DNA of 64,000 bases from Lithospermum erythrorhizon (GCA_019722365.1 JADFUC010001357.1:248001-312000); one strand, 5' to 3'. Shown: positions 49,151 through 62,280, numbered from the stretch's first letter. The notes: generated from the sequence alone by a model not told the origin. Program-made: numbers and translations.

Positions 49151-52100
49151 TGTAATAATGCAATGGCGTTTAAAAAAAAAATTAATTTTTTAGGTGGTGG
49201 GACAGATAGTATAAATAATTTAAATTAAATGGCAATATTTGTAATTTTTTGTGAATTACATTTATATTTTAGTAGTTTGCTATGGAATATTTTATCTTTG
49301 GAATCGGATTGCGTGGAGATTTAAGTTCGATAGCGGAGAAATTAACTTAGAAATAGAGCAGGACTCGAGGACTTTTTTAATATCTAGATGTGAGCTTATC
49401 TTCATCGTCATTTTGAGATCATTAATCTTCTGCTCCTAGGGCCGAGAATACCGTCTCCCCCTTGAATTTTTCTTCCATTTCTCTTGAATTTAAAACTTGA
49501 GCTTCGAGATCGTTTGTAGAATATCTTTCTCCCCATCATTCTCTTTGAGTTAAGGTAAGAAGTTTCAAGTCTTTCGGGATATTTCTTGGGTTTTGACATA
49601 GTTTACTTTTAGTTGACTTTCCATAATTCATTTTATGATGAATCTTGATTGGTTATGGGTTACATTGATGTATAAGTGATTAATTCGTGATTTAGAATCG
49701 TTCGAGGATGTTATGGGTAGGAAGGTTGACTTTTTAGGTTTTAGGTTGACTTTTGGGTTGATATTTTCTAAGACTTTAAATGTGTAGGAGGTTATGTTGG
49801 GACTTATTATAGTTATTGTGATATTAAATTGGTGATTTAAAAATTGATTAAAAGCGTTAGGTTGAAAAAAGTGTTAATTCCAAGTTGAGTTATAAATTGA
49901 TATTTCGGAGTATAGGTTGTTAATTATGGACTGTTGATTAAGCCCAAAATGATTTATAAAGTTGATTTGCGGCGATTAAGTAATCGGGATGAAATTACAG
50001 CGAGGGGGAATCGATTGGGTTGTGTCGATGGGATTATAATTCGATAGTTTATCACGTCATGTTAAATTTGTTTAGAGATAGTTCCCTAAGAGTTGGTTAT
50101 GTATCTTAGAGACGCCGGTATAGTAGTAAGGTCTTGATTATACTTTACGGGTGTTGTTTAGGCGTTGATCGTGAAGAGCTGATTCGCTTGATCGTCTTTC
50201 GCCGGTATAGTAGTGGAGTCTTGATTATACTTTTGGGTCTTGATTATCTTTGTTTGAGAGTTTTGTTCTCGGTGGCTGGTGTCGGGTGTGAGGAGGATCT
50301 TGCAGTCTGATTTTGATGTGTTGTCTATTTGTTTTGATTGTTGAGGATGCCCAAGGTGTTCTCGAAGATTGATCTGGTTTGGTTATCGTCGAGTTGAGGA
50401 TCAAATGAGAGGATATTCAGAAGTAAACTTCCAGACCGTTATGGACTATTATGAACATAGTGATGCCATTTGGATTGACTTAAATGCACCGGCGGCACAT
50501 GGATTTGATGACAGGGTGTTTCGGAGTATCTGGATGAGTTTGTGGTGGTATTCATTGATGATATTACGATATAATTAAGAGGAAGGAGGCATGAGGCATT
50601 TAGGTGTGTTAGGACAGAGGCGGCCTGAGTTGTATGCCAAGTTTCGAATGTGAGTTACGGTTGGCGAGGTAAAGAAATTCACAGGTCGTATTATTTACGG
50701 CGAGGGTATTTGTGTTTGATCCGTAGAAATTGGAGGCATGAACAATTGGGAGCGTCCTGAGTGTGACCGAGGTTGGAGTTTCTTGGGGTTATTTGGTTGG
50801 CCATGGTCATCAAAGGACTTTTCACCCTTGATTGCGGCATTGACGAGAAAAGGTTCCAATTTATTTGGGGATGATGATTTGAGGATTGTTGAGGGGTATT
50901 AAAGGGAAGTGGCTCGGCTCAATGTTGGCGATACCGTCTGGTTACGAGTGCTCACGTGATTTATAGTGATGGCAGCGTCGAGTTGAGTATGATTACGATG
51001 CGAGAGGAATGGGAAGGTGATTGCCTATGCTTCCCGGCTTGATTGAGAAATCACGGGAAAAACTATCCGACCCCGTGATTTTGAGCTAAGCGGCGATAGT
51101 CTACTGCGTTGAAATTGGAGCCTTTATACGTATGGGGTTAAATGCGATTTTCACTTGTCATAAGAGTTTGAAGTATCTACAAGCCTTGAGAGAGATTTGA
51201 ATTTGAAGCGGAGGAGGTGGATGGAGTTCATCGGTGATTATGACTTGATTGATGAGTACCAGGAAGGCAAATGTAGTAGGCGATCTGTTGTAGAAAGGGA
51301 AATCAAGGACCAGAGAGAGAGATGAAACAGCTGGGAGTTGATTTTGATGTTGGTAGCGATGGGGAGATTTTCGCCCATATGAGAGTTCGACCAGTGCTTG
51401 TGGATCGGATCTTAGAATTGCGGGGAGATGAAATTTGCGGGTTATCGATAGGGATGGCAGGTGGAGTCGGATCAGTTCGCATTTGATGAGTGGGCCTTGG
51501 GGATGAATGGCGGATTGTACCGTGGTACCGGATGGTGAGAGGAGATTCTTGATGAGGCCCATAATACTTCCTCATAGTACAGATTAACCTGAATGTATCG
51601 TGACTTGAGGTTGACGTATTGGTGGTCGGGGAATGAGAGAGATCGCGAGTTTGTGGCAAAAGTGCTTGGTTTGTGTCGGCGGTGAAGGCCGAGCATAGAC
51701 ATCCTAGCAGTTTGTGCGGGGCTATTCTATTAGAGCGGACATGGGAGAATATCACCATGGACTTCGTGTTGGGCTTCTAGGGCGTTGAGGCGACATGATG
51801 GAATTTGGTGATTATTGGATAGGTTATCGAAAGTCGGCTCATTTCCTACCTATCGGATCTACGGATGGGCTGAGACTAGCGAAGATTTATGTGGATCGGT
51901 GTGAGGTTGCGGGGTTCGGTATGCGATTATTCGGACCGCGATCTTGGGTCGCCGAGGTGCGGAGGGGGTTTCCGGAGGCCTTTGGGGACTAAGTGGAGTT
52001 CGGTACATCTTTTCATCCCAGGGCAGAGATAGAGCGTCGAGAGGGCGATCACGGACATTGAAGGATATGCTCAGAGCTTGTGTTGCCCCAGATAGAGGAT

Positions 52101-54405
52101 TCGCTTCTGGCGCGGCGGCTTCCGTGCTAGTATTGATATGGCACCATTTGAGGCATTGTATGGCGGAGATATAGCACTCCGGTTGTTGGAATGAGGTAGA
52201 GGAGAGAGGAAAGTCTATGGTTCTGAGTTGGTCGAGAGTTAATTAGAGCGGATCGGGTTGGTCGGCATCGAGGGCAGCTTCAAGATAGGCCGAGAAAAAG
52301 TATGCGAGATAAATCCTTGAGTAAAACTTGTCGTTTGAGGTCGGGGCTTGATGTTCACAGTGTATCTCGTGAAGGGAGTGCGATTTGGGAGGAAAGGGAA
52401 GTTGAGTCCCCGTTATATTGGACCATTTGAGATCCTTGGGAGAGTTGGCTCCGTAGCTTATCGGTTGGCGTTGCCTCCGAGTTTAGATAGGATTCATAAT
52501 GTGTTCCATGTGTCTTGTTTGAGGAAGTATATCCCTGACGAGTCGCATATTCTTAGCTCACCTCCAGTGGAGTTGGAGGAGGACCTCACGTTTGAAATTT
52601 TGGACGGAAGAAGGTTTTGAGGAGTAAGACAGTGGCCCTAGTGAAAGTCCTGTGGAGGAATCAGCGTGTGGAAGAGGCGACTTGGGAACGTGAGGATGAG
52701 ATGAGGGAACTAGATGCCGCTGACTCTTCGAGGAGATGTGAGTTGTATTGCTTTTGTTTGGTATGGTATTTGATTTTGTGTTATTATATTTAGTACGCTT
52801 GATTGTTTGAGGGTTGTTAAATTTGAGGTGAAATTTTTATTAGATGGAGTAGATTGTAATAGCATAATGTTTAAAAAAATAATAATAAAATAAAATTTTA
52901 ATTTTTCGGTGGGACAGGGGATAGTATAAATAATTTCGATGATAATATTATTTCGTAAATTTTTAGCGAGTGATTTAATTTAGTAGTTTGCTGTAAGGTC
53001 CTATCTTTGGAATGGGGTTAGAGATTTAAGTTCGATAAAGCGGAGAAATTAACGAAACGAGCGAGACTCGAGGATTTTTAAATATCTAGTCGAGCTTATC
53101 TTCCACATCATCATTTTGAGATCATCTTCTTCTTCTTAGCCTATACTCTGGGCCGAGAATACTGTCTCCCCCGCTTGAATTTTTCTTCATTTCTCTCTTC
53201 GTTGTCGCTCGAACTCAAGATCGTTTGTAGATATCTTTCTCCCGTCATTCTCTTCGAGTTAAAGGTAAGAAATTCGAGTCTTTCGAGAGAGATATTTCTT
53301 AGGTTTTGACATAGTTTACTTTTAGTTGACTTTTTCCATAATTCAATTTTATGATGAATCTTAGTTGGTTATGGGTTACGCTTGATGTATATAAGTGATT
53401 AATTAAATTGATTTTAGAGATGGATTAGAGGATGTTATGGTGAGAGTTGACTTTTAGGTTTCGGTTGACTTTTGGGTTGATATTTTACAGACTTTAAATG
53501 TAGGAGGTTATGTTGGGACCATATTATAGTTATTGTGATATTAAATTGGTAATTTAAAATTGATTAAAAGGCGATTAGGTTGAAAAAGTGTTAATTCAAG
53601 TTGAGTTATAATTGATATTTGGAATTATAGGTTGTTAATTATGGACTGGCGATTAACTAAAATGATTTATAAGTTGATTTGTAATGATTAAATGTCGGAT
53701 GGAATTATAGCGGGGGATCCCGATTGGGTTGTGTCGATGGGATTATAATTGATAGTTTATCGATCATGTTAGATTGTTTAGAGATAGTTCCCCTAAGAGT
53801 TGGTTATGTATCTTCTAGAGCCTTGGGAGATATAGTAATGAGTCTTGATTATACTTTACGGGTGTTGTTTGGCGTTGATCGTGGAAAAGAGGCCGATTAC
53901 CTTGATGCGTCTTTCGCCGTTACACCATTATTAAGTCCTTGATTATACTTTCACGGGTGCTTGATTATACGCTTTGTTTGAGAGTTTTGTTCAGTGGCTA
54001 GGTGGTGTCCCGGGTGGCGGAGGATCTCGCGGTCCCGGTTTGATGTGTTGTCAAGCTGTTTTTGATTGTTGTATTTTCCTTTTTGAAACTTTGGCCTTGT
54101 CGGCTGTTGTCATTTGTATTCGGAAGGATACGGTCACGTATCATCTGTTTACCCGGCATTACTTCTTTGGGATATGTTATTGTGTGTACTCTTTACCAGG
54201 TTTGGTGGTTTCGATATCGGTGATGGATTATAAATTTTAAAAAGCTTGTTTTGATGTGGGAAACTTAATTGTGATCATTTTTTGGATGAAACAAATTGTG
54301 TTTTAAACTGAATCGACCATCGGTTTGGTGACTCACAGTGTTCCGGATTATAATGACTCTCACCTCGGCGTGCTTTGGTCGTTCTAGCGTCTCTGGAGTT
54401 GTACA
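49151..54405 (+). mobile_element. Ty3/Gypsy chromovirus (Tekay/Del-like), internally deleted
   Basis: Two direct LTRs, 49151-50343 and 52855-54405, share GTTTGCT, AATTAAC, GATCGTTTGTAGA and ATAGTTTACTTTTAGTTGAC in the same order. The right one runs about 335 bases further and ends TTGTACA. The left LTR is cut short where RT sequence begins, so its end, the primer-binding site, gag and protease are gone. RT, RNase H, integrase and chromodomain relics follow. The chromodomain-bearing C-terminus indicates a chromovirus; assignment to Tekay/Del is an inference from wording. LTR divergence is obvious by eye, so it is not recent. Confidence 0.82.
50346..52735 (+). pseudogene. Gypsy pol relic with chromodomain
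   Basis: Readable blocks, in shifting frames: RT catalytic box in EYLDEFVVVFIDDITI (50523-50572); RNase H FTCHKSLKYL (51150-51179) and the RRWMEFIGDYD block after it; integrase core KSAHFLPIGSTDGL (about 51827-51875); C-terminal [20 protein letters not shown] and [16 protein letters not shown] (52370-52550); and the chromodomain end WRNQRVEEATWEREDEMRE (about 52650-52710). Stops and indels are frequent. Confidence 0.82.
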
Positions 54406-54439
54406 TCGAATGTTAAATCAATTAAGTAGATGCATACCT

Positions 54440-55585
54440 ATAATATACATATTCATGCATGTATTTTTAAGACGATAATATCGATGAATTATATTTTATA
54501 TAGAGTGAAAACTAATATAAGTACTATTATGACAATATACTCTTATTTAGTTTTCATCAATACTCTCGGTTCCTATTTGTCATGCCAGAAAATTTTTCTT
54601 ATTCAAGACTTTGCTTGATCTGTTTACTTTTCAATGCAACCTTTTGCATTGAACTTTTAAAATTCTTTAACATTATTGGTTTGTCTCCTAATATTCTTAT
54701 TTTCATTGATTTATAATTTTTTATCTCCTTGAAAATAGTAAAATTAATTATCCTCTTAATAAATCACTTTTAAATAATATGATCAAGTACATTGGAATGG
54801 AGGGAGTATTAAATATTGAAGATTGGATTTTTTAAATTTTCTTTCATATATTGAATTCAACTCTAATAAATTATTATCTCTATAGTTTATAGATAAAGAT
54901 ATTTTTATTTAAGCATAAAAACTAACATGTTATTATATTATAATAAAAAAATTAAAAGTTTGAAATAAAATATCAAAATCTCTTACACTCTCCATACTGA
55001 ATGATTCAGCACCCTTGATTTAAGTGCTCAAAATTCAATAAACTTTTACCACTTCTTCGATAAATAAAATTTTTGATTTGAATAAATTTAATGTCAAATA
55101 TTAAAGTAATTTGAAAATATAACATAATAATTTAGATATATATTCTTTAATATATTTTTTGGATTGAAAAAAATTATTTTTCATTCACAGTGAATAATTA
55201 TCATATAAAAACTTAAGTATGAGTAGATTAATATAGGCTTATTTGAAACAATAATGATAATGGTAATAATATATAAAGACTTCTTTGAGAAACTCCAAGA
55301 ACAATTATTTAGTATGTTAGGTTTATTTCTAGATTACGTATGATATTATACATTGAAGTCGAACTAATGATGACTCTCGGATGCTATTAATATAATTCAT
55401 ATTATATTTTATATTTTAGAATTTGAATTAATGTGTTATGAGACTATAGTTTTGCCTATTTTTTAAAGAAAAGAAATATATTTTCACAATATGTATATAA
55501 TTTTATTATTGATATTTTTCTTGTTTAAGCAGTAATTAATAGTGTGAAAGGGGAGAAGCAACTCACACTTTTATAAATAGAGATT
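54440..55585 (+). repeat. Left arm of a long inverted repeat
   Basis: Sequence from about ATTCATGCATGTATTTTTAA to about TTTTATAAATAG recurs in reverse complement at 59870-62835. Clear shared words in order include TATCGATGAATTATATTT, TATATTGAATTCAACTCTAA, AAAACTAACATGTTAT, AAGTATGAGTAGA, CGGATGCTATTA and TGTGTTATGAG. This arm has one extra MITE (54563-54806) and has lost part of an older MITE near 55100. Confidence 0.8.
54563..54806. mobile_element. Stowaway-type MITE present only in the left arm
   Basis: 244 bases, starting CTCTCGGTTCCTATTTGTC and ending ACATTGGAATGGAGGGAG, flanked by TA at 54561-54562 and 54807-54808. The opposite arm has the uninterrupted site ATCAATATTAAATA with a single TA, which confirms the insertion and its target duplication. 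Confidence 0.88.
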
Positions 55586-56854
55586 GATTAGATTCAATTT
55601 AATATTAATATTCATTCATTTCTAATAACTTGCTTGCATATAATTACTCATTGGACCTTCAACATGTTTTTTAATTGAAACGATGATTAATATTCATCAA
55701 TAATCTATAAAATTCACTACATATACAATTGAATAAGATGATATTTTTACATCAATTGAACATAAATACTTTCTCAATACATAAATGGTAATAAGATAAA
55801 GAAGGCGAAAGAAAGCACGGAAGGTGAGAATGTCATCCAAATGTCATCAAATGTCATCAAGTGAGTATTTCATTATTGCCAATTACATTTTTGTGACATT
55901 TGATATGTGTTACACTCGAACATATAAAATCGTGATACATAATTTGTTTATTTTAATAAATTTTAAATATACATAAAATACATGATTATTAGCCATATGA
56001 ATACAATTTATAAAAAAGAAAGTAGTAAAAATATGAATACAATTTATGTAATTAATTGATAGATTAGATGGACGATCAATAACATTTAAAGGACAAAAAT
56101 GCACAAAAGGGTAATAAGGGATAGACCATCTCAATCTCATTTTTTAGGAAAATGCTGTTATTATGTGTACATCGTAGGAAAATCCTTTTTTATGTAAAAA
56201 CCGAAGTTCCAAATCCTTTTCTATATAGTAACAGGACAGCCTAATAAAAAAACAAAATCCTTATATTGACTTTTACTTTATGTTCTTTATCATTTAACTT
56301 CGTAATCTAGTTTTAGTGGATGTTCTTGCTTGGTTAATCATTATCTTTCTTATTTACAACATCATCGTTAACATGATTGCTGCAGATTCGATCAAGCATC
56401 ATCATATCTTTTACCACATTAGAAATTGATAATAATCATTGGTTATGTTAAAAATAATATTTCCTCAGCTCATTATTCGACCAAGAAGCATGATTTGTTT
56501 CTTAAATTCTCATTGTTATCTACACGATCCGATCATCATACCCCGCGTTTTCCACACAATTGTAAAATATATATCCCCTCAACCACTAGTCTCTTGCTCA
56601 TAAATGTTAATAGTAATAATGTGAAAATACTATATATACAGCATATTTAAATTCAAAATTTAGGTTGTAAGGAATAATAAATTATTGGACTAGTGATAAT
56701 ATACACAAGAAAATATTATAGTTTTCCTCAACTACTAGTCCATGTCTCTCTGATTATTATTAGGACATTGTAGACATTGAAAATTTATCAAAAATAATAA
56801 TTAAATTGATTAAGACGAATTAATCAAATTAATTAAAAGTCGAGCCACTAAAAG

Positions 56855-58470
56855 ATGTCACGTCGCTGATTAGGGTTCTCGATTAAACCCTAAATTGAAA
56901 TTAAACCCTCGATCGAATAAGGGTTCTCGAGAATCGAAACCCACAGAGAGTGTCAGTTAAAAGCGAGGCGTTAGCGTTAATTAACCCTAAAATTTAGGCT
57001 GAAATAGGGTTAAAACTTATTACTCGCATTAAATGTCGATTGGAATTAGAGCTTTCAAAAAACACCCGATTTATTGATTAAATCGGCTATAAGGAACATT
57101 CCGGGCTTAGCGTGGCTCAAAATGAAAAATCTAGAAATCACATGATTCAAATAAAAGACTCCAAAGTTTGGGGTCAAAGTCAAAAGCTCCAAAGTCCAAG
57201 GACCTCGAAAGTAGGCTCTGCATTAGGTTTCTTGGTGACCAAGTTGTGTTTTTTATCAGGTCCAAATCTTGTACCAAAAACTAAGGTTAAGATCATAATC
57301 CACAGAAAATAAACCAACCAATCGAAGCAAGCATTTGACTAAAGCTATATAACCCCATCACTTTTGTTAAAAATAATCTGACGTGCATCAAAAACACACG
57401 AGAGAAATACAAAGAAAAACCTTTGAGATTTCTCGTTGCCAATCTTTGAAACATTGTGAAACAACGTGGTGGGCTGGAAAATACCTCGGTGGCCAAATAG
57501 TCACACAATCGAGATTCTTTGAGCTTCAGTAATTCTTTAAGTTTTGACAAAATCATTGAGAGAGAATCGACGAAGTTTCTCAAACGCTTTGAATATTTAG
57601 GAATAAGGTAAATAGCCACGATTATTCACTAAATTTTACATGACGCTTTGAAATCTCGGGTTTGATTAAATCAAGTTCGAGATATAGGAAGGAATACACT
57701 TGAGCGTTCGGTCCACATATTTAGATTCGAGCGAGGCTCTGTTGCTAAGCCCTATCTAGATTCAGATAAATTATCAATGAAAAACAAGGTTCGAAACCCT
57801 CCACTTCCATCTGATCCATTAAAAGCTCTCCTGACAAGCTGTTAAGGCATTATAGTAAGTTAAGAATGTATTTATGAGCTTAAATCGAGTCCAAGTGAGG
57901 CGATCTCTTCAGTCATTATGACCCAATATTCTTTGAGAGACGTTGTGATATAAGCGAAGCAATCTTTGCGTCGATGCTGCTGTATCATTTCCATCTGAGC
58001 TTAACGCTCGGAGTTACATCACGGAAATCAAGTTAGTAAAAGAGTGGCTCTTAAGCTCTAGAATCTGTATGAGGTGAAATGCTATCTGGGTAATAAATTC
58101 AAAGTCCACTTGACGGTACTTTCGAAGCAAGAATCCGGCTATGAGTAGCACGTGGGTCAATCAAGTCAGAAGTAGGCCCAGAAGGTCAGTCGAGACCCGA
58201 GGTCGAGTCACGTCTGACTGACAGAATCTGTTGCTAAGGCTCCCCGGCTGGACCATATCCAAATCCAGGACAGATACCAGTCCGTGAGACCGAGGACACG
58301 TATCAAATTTCATGGGGCTCTATCGAGTCTAGCTGTGGAAATACTATCTGAGAATCCAAATCAAATCAAATCAAGTCAGCTCCGTCGAGCTCAAGTAAGT
58401 TGAACTTCATACCGTACTCTATTAAAAAACCAAAATCAAGTCAAGTGAAACTTGAAATAGACATTTCACA
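56855..58470 (+). mobile_element. Possible solo LTR or retroelement fragment
   Basis: It starts near TGTCACGTCGCTGATTAGGG, a form seen at the start of many chromovirus LTRs. It contains a promoter-like GCTATATAACCCC at about 57343, followed by a leader-like stretch. A word (TCTGTTGCTAAG) occurs near 57739 and again near 58226. No end or target duplication could be fixed and no coding relic was found, so the class is uncertain. Confidence 0.3.
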
Positions 58471-58950
58471 AATCGTCGGCAAAAGTTTAGGGACTTATGG
58501 TTTTGAACACTCAATCCTCTACAATTTGGAAACATGTACGAGAGAATTTTCTCCTAGAAGATAAGTTTTATTTGTACCTAAAATAAATAATAAAAATTCT
58601 TCTTTGCATTACATACATGATGAATGTATTATGTGGACCATTTCTTCTTATGAGCTTAAAGTCAAGTATGGTTAACTACTTGAATATTTTCCAATCTTTA
58701 TTTTATATATACACAATGTTACAACTTATAATTAAGTGGCACATGATTTAATAACTAGGGTTCGACATTGCAACTTATATTAATTTATTAAAGTCAGTTC
58801 ACTGAATAAGGGATACTCCACCGTCAAAAAAAATTAATTGCAATTGGACGGATGATATTGTTTGGCTAGGAATTATGATTTCTTAATAGTTGACTAAACT
58901 TTTCTAGTAACCTCCTCAGATCAGTCTGATGGCGGAAGAGTATGTAAGAG

Positions 58951-59430
58951 TAGAGTTGTTAATGAGCAGTCGAGGCTGAGCTAGAATTTTGGCTGGCTCG
59001 ATCACCAAAAGCGAGCTAAAGGTTTGGCTCGGGCCAAAACTTCGAGTGGGAATCGAGCTAGCTCACTTGGTGAAAATTTTAAAATTTTAAAGGGATAAAG
59101 TGTACAAAAATAATAGAGATGAACATTAATTGTCAATTGATAAATTGGATATTGACATTAACTAGATTATAATAAAAATTCATCATAATAACACATTGGT
59201 CCTTGATAATAAATTTGAATCATCATAAAATTATAACAAAACTGGTCTTTAATATTTAATAATTTCATATAATCGAGCTACCGAGCCGGCTCGCTTGGCC
59301 AGGCTGAAGCAACGGCGCAGTATTTCGTAGTTCGGCTCAATATAGGCGAGTAAATTCAAGTCTCAACTTCCCAAACCGAACCGAGCCGCTTGGTTGAGCT
59401 CGGCTCATGCTAACTGTTTTTAGAGTTGAC
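58951..59430. mobile_element. GAGCTC-rich small DNA element, possibly hAT-like
   Basis: Ends AGAGTTGTTAATGAGCAGTCG and, inverted, AGTTAGCATGAGCCGAGC are partial inverted repeats. Both flanks are dense in GGCTCG and GAGCTC words with an AT-rich centre. The TTAATGAGC-type end resembles non-autonomous hAT elements. No 8-base target duplication was confirmed. Confidence 0.35.
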
Positions 59431-59633
59431 AATAAGAGAGAGAGAAGCTAATACGGACGGAGTATATTCTTTTGCAATCTAGAATTTTTAACTTATTATT
59501 TAAGCTAGTGGTGATCATACATTCCCTGCATTTCAGTCCACGTAACAAGAACTAAGAGGAACCGGCACAAATACAAGAGAAGTGGTAAATACATCCATTT
59601 CAAAAGTTGTGTGTTATTAATTTAATCATATCA

Positions 59634-59815
59634 AACTCCGTCCATTTGAAAAGTTGGCATAGTTTTCAATCTACTAAATGATCGACCAATTTATTATTAT
59701 AATGATAGTTTTAATTCAAATCAAAGTTATATGATCAATTAAGATCGTAAAATTCTTAAATTTTAATTATTAAAAAATAAATAAATGAACAATCATTTAG
59801 GGGTTCGTAGTCCAT
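59634..59815. mobile_element. Stowaway-type MITE, decayed
   Basis: Begins CTCCGTCCATTTGAAAAGTTG and ends ACAATCATTTAGGGGTTCGTAG. The internal part has the family words AATTCAAATCAAAGTTATAT. The TA flanks are not clean. Confidence 0.45.
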
Positions 59816-60210
59816 TAATAGCGGGTGCTACTTCTAATACTCACAATATCTACCTATCTATCTATTTGTCCTCCACAACACAAAATTGTGAGTTGTATTT
59901 AACTTTCCTTTTCTGTGCAATGCTTATTAAGTGCCGTGTATGAAAAGAACTGATAATAATAAAAATTAATATATATATTATGAAAGATATTAATTTCTTC
60001 TCTTTAAAAATAAATGAAAATATAGACTCATAACACATCAATCTCTAAAATATAAAATATAATATATTTATATACTAATAGCATCCGATACATTGACCGT
60101 CTTAAATCGAGACAACTTCAATAGGACAATAATACCATATAGAATCCTGAAGTCAAAACTGGAACAAGTCAATCATTTGTTCTTGAGCTCTCTCTGCAAG
60201 TCTCTATATA

Positions 60211-62052
60211 CTCCCTCCGTTTTTTACTTGACATCCTAACATTTTTTACGTTAATTAAAAAGTAATTAAGAATGTAGTACATTTTACCTATATATCCCTA
60301 ATCAATAACTAAAATAATAATTAATAGCATTAAACATAAAGTAGCACATATTTCAATATGTAACTTTTTTTTAAGAAACACTTTTATTGATAAAATCAGA
60401 GATACAATTCGGGTCGAGATAGAGTTACCGGGCTGAGCGTAGTACATAGGATAATACTCGGAAATGAAATCAAATAGAAACACACACAAAGCAAATTAAA
60501 TCAAATTAGAGGCCCAAAAGAATCGTGCAAAGCCTAAGGCTTAAGGTCTCGAAGAGCGAGCGTGTCTTTTGGGCCCCACCCAAACCAAATCATAAATGGG
60601 TGAAGACACGGCCCGATGAGCCAATAGTAGACTCAAGAGCCAAGCCCGACCCATGGCCTGAACAGCGCTTGAAGCCAAGCCCGTAGTCGCGAGGGCCATG
60701 GACGGGCCAGCAAAACCGCTTGAAGGCCCGCTGAGCCACAGTCTCGGAACCTTCCGAAACACCCGGCCGTCCGTATTCGGCGGAGTCGGCCGAGGGGTAG
60801 GCCAGCGTTTCCGCCCCGGACGACGTCAGGCCGCTCGAGAATTCACGATGCTCGAGTCCCGTAGCGTTTGAAATTCCCAACCTTTCACGCATTCCAGCAG
60901 GCGGGCGGTAGAAATTGAATAACGGGCCGGAAACGCCGTAAACTTCGCCCATAAGCGCCCGGAATCATAAGAGTCAGCATGAAATTCAGATCAAAATCGA
61001 CAAAAATCGTAAAACTTCGAGAATTTGAACTCCAAACTCAAAGATCATCAGCAAATCATAGCAATCATCAGAAATTCAAACCGAGCCCACGCGAATATTG
61101 TACCCGGTCGATCATCATCGAAAGTCATGAAAATTCAAGCAATCCGCATTCATTCATCATCAAAAAAGATGAAGAGCAAGCCATCATCAATTAAACCATA
61201 CTTGAGAAATCGTGATCATCATCGTAAGCCATGGATAACAAAATGTTCCAAATGGGGGCAAGGATGAAAAAATTCGAACGATCGAAGAAACCCATAGCAA
61301 TCAAAGCGCAGCCACCGTGAATCATTGTTGGAAGCGTGGAGAAACGATACGACCCATGAAGTTAAACAAGAATCAAAAGCGACCCAGTGTGCAGAAACCT
61401 CAAGCGAAGCAACTCATCAAATCATCTTCAACCATCCGATCACAAAGCAACCAACCAAGCCAAGAATGATGAACAAAAGGAAAGTACAAAGCAAATGATA
61501 AAGCCAATGGAGAGGTCGCCACCTGAGCAACTGCAACTTCAAATCATTGGGGGCGTGATTTAGAAGGAGTGCGAAACCTTGGTCTAAAAACCTTGAAACA
61601 CCTTGAGCAAAATCCGATTGGCTGCCACCCAGACCCAATCGGTTGGGATTCCCAGGCTCCTTCGCGGTTCAAGGGAGAAACCATTGAAATGAAAAGATCA
61701 AGAAGAGATTCAATCAAGCAAGTTGTTAGAATCCCATTCAAAGATAACCTCGGTTGAATGCAGTAACTCACCGCCGATTGGAAAATCATTGAAAGGAGAA
61801 AGAAGCGAGGAAGAAGAAAAGTGAAGGCACCCGAGGAGAAGGGAGGACCCCATACTCATAGGAGAAAAATAATCCCTCAAACCCCCAAACTATTCGACCA
61901 TACTTAAGCCTACCCGATATGTAACTTTTGAATATATTAAGTAGGGGCTTAAAAGGAAAAACTAATGAAACATTACATTGGAATTTAAAAGTGACAACTA
62001 TTTCAAAACAAAAAAAATTTGCTAGGATGTCAAGTAAAAAAATCGGAGGGAG
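60211..62052. mobile_element. Stowaway-type MITE split by a later insertion
   Basis: Left part 60211-60368 starts CTCCCTCCGTTTTTTACTTG. Right part 61930-62052 ends AAAAAATCGGAGGGAG. TA flanks lie at 60209-60210 and 62053-62054. Without the insert the element is 281 bases. The left arm of the inverted repeat lacks it. Confidence 0.88.
60369..61916 (-). mobile_element. Retroposed sequence (poly-A ended, 13-base target duplication)
   Basis: 1548 bases inserted in the MITE, flanked by a perfect 13-base duplication ATATGTAACTTTT (60356-60368 and 61917-61929). Read on the minus strand, it begins with CT-rich leader-like sequence (CTTCTTCCTCGCTTCTTTCTC) and ends ATCAATAAAAGTGTTTCTTAAAA, a poly-A signal about ten bases before an A-run. 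This is the form of a reverse-transcribed, target-primed insertion: a non-autonomous non-LTR element or a processed transcript copy. A 120-codon frame on the minus strand (60590-60952) has no recognised family. The segment is more GC-rich than its surroundings. Confidence 0.7.
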
Positions 62053-62280
62053 TATTAATTACCATTCTATCATTATTGTTGTTTCAAATAAGTCTCTATT
62101 AGTCTACTCATACTAAATTTTTTTATATGATAATTATTCAATTATAGATTAAAAACAATTTTTCAATCCAAAAATTACTATTAAAGAATATATATCTAAA
62201 TTATTATGTGATATTTTGTATTACATTTAACTATATAATTCAACAATTGAAATTAAAAGTATTAAAATGCATATCTAATA

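Larger units (their letters stand above)
55586..59869. other. Interior of the long inverted repeat
   Basis: About 4.3 kb between the two arms, without a supported gene. It includes a short ATGTCATC-type repeat near 55830-55860, a possible solo LTR, a GAGCTC-rich block and a MITE, listed separately. Confidence 0.45.

Noticed and set aside
60590..60952. 120-codon minus-strand frame as a gene
   Set aside because: It lies inside the retroposed insertion, has no recognised family and a biased GC-rich composition. It is kept only as a note in that feature.
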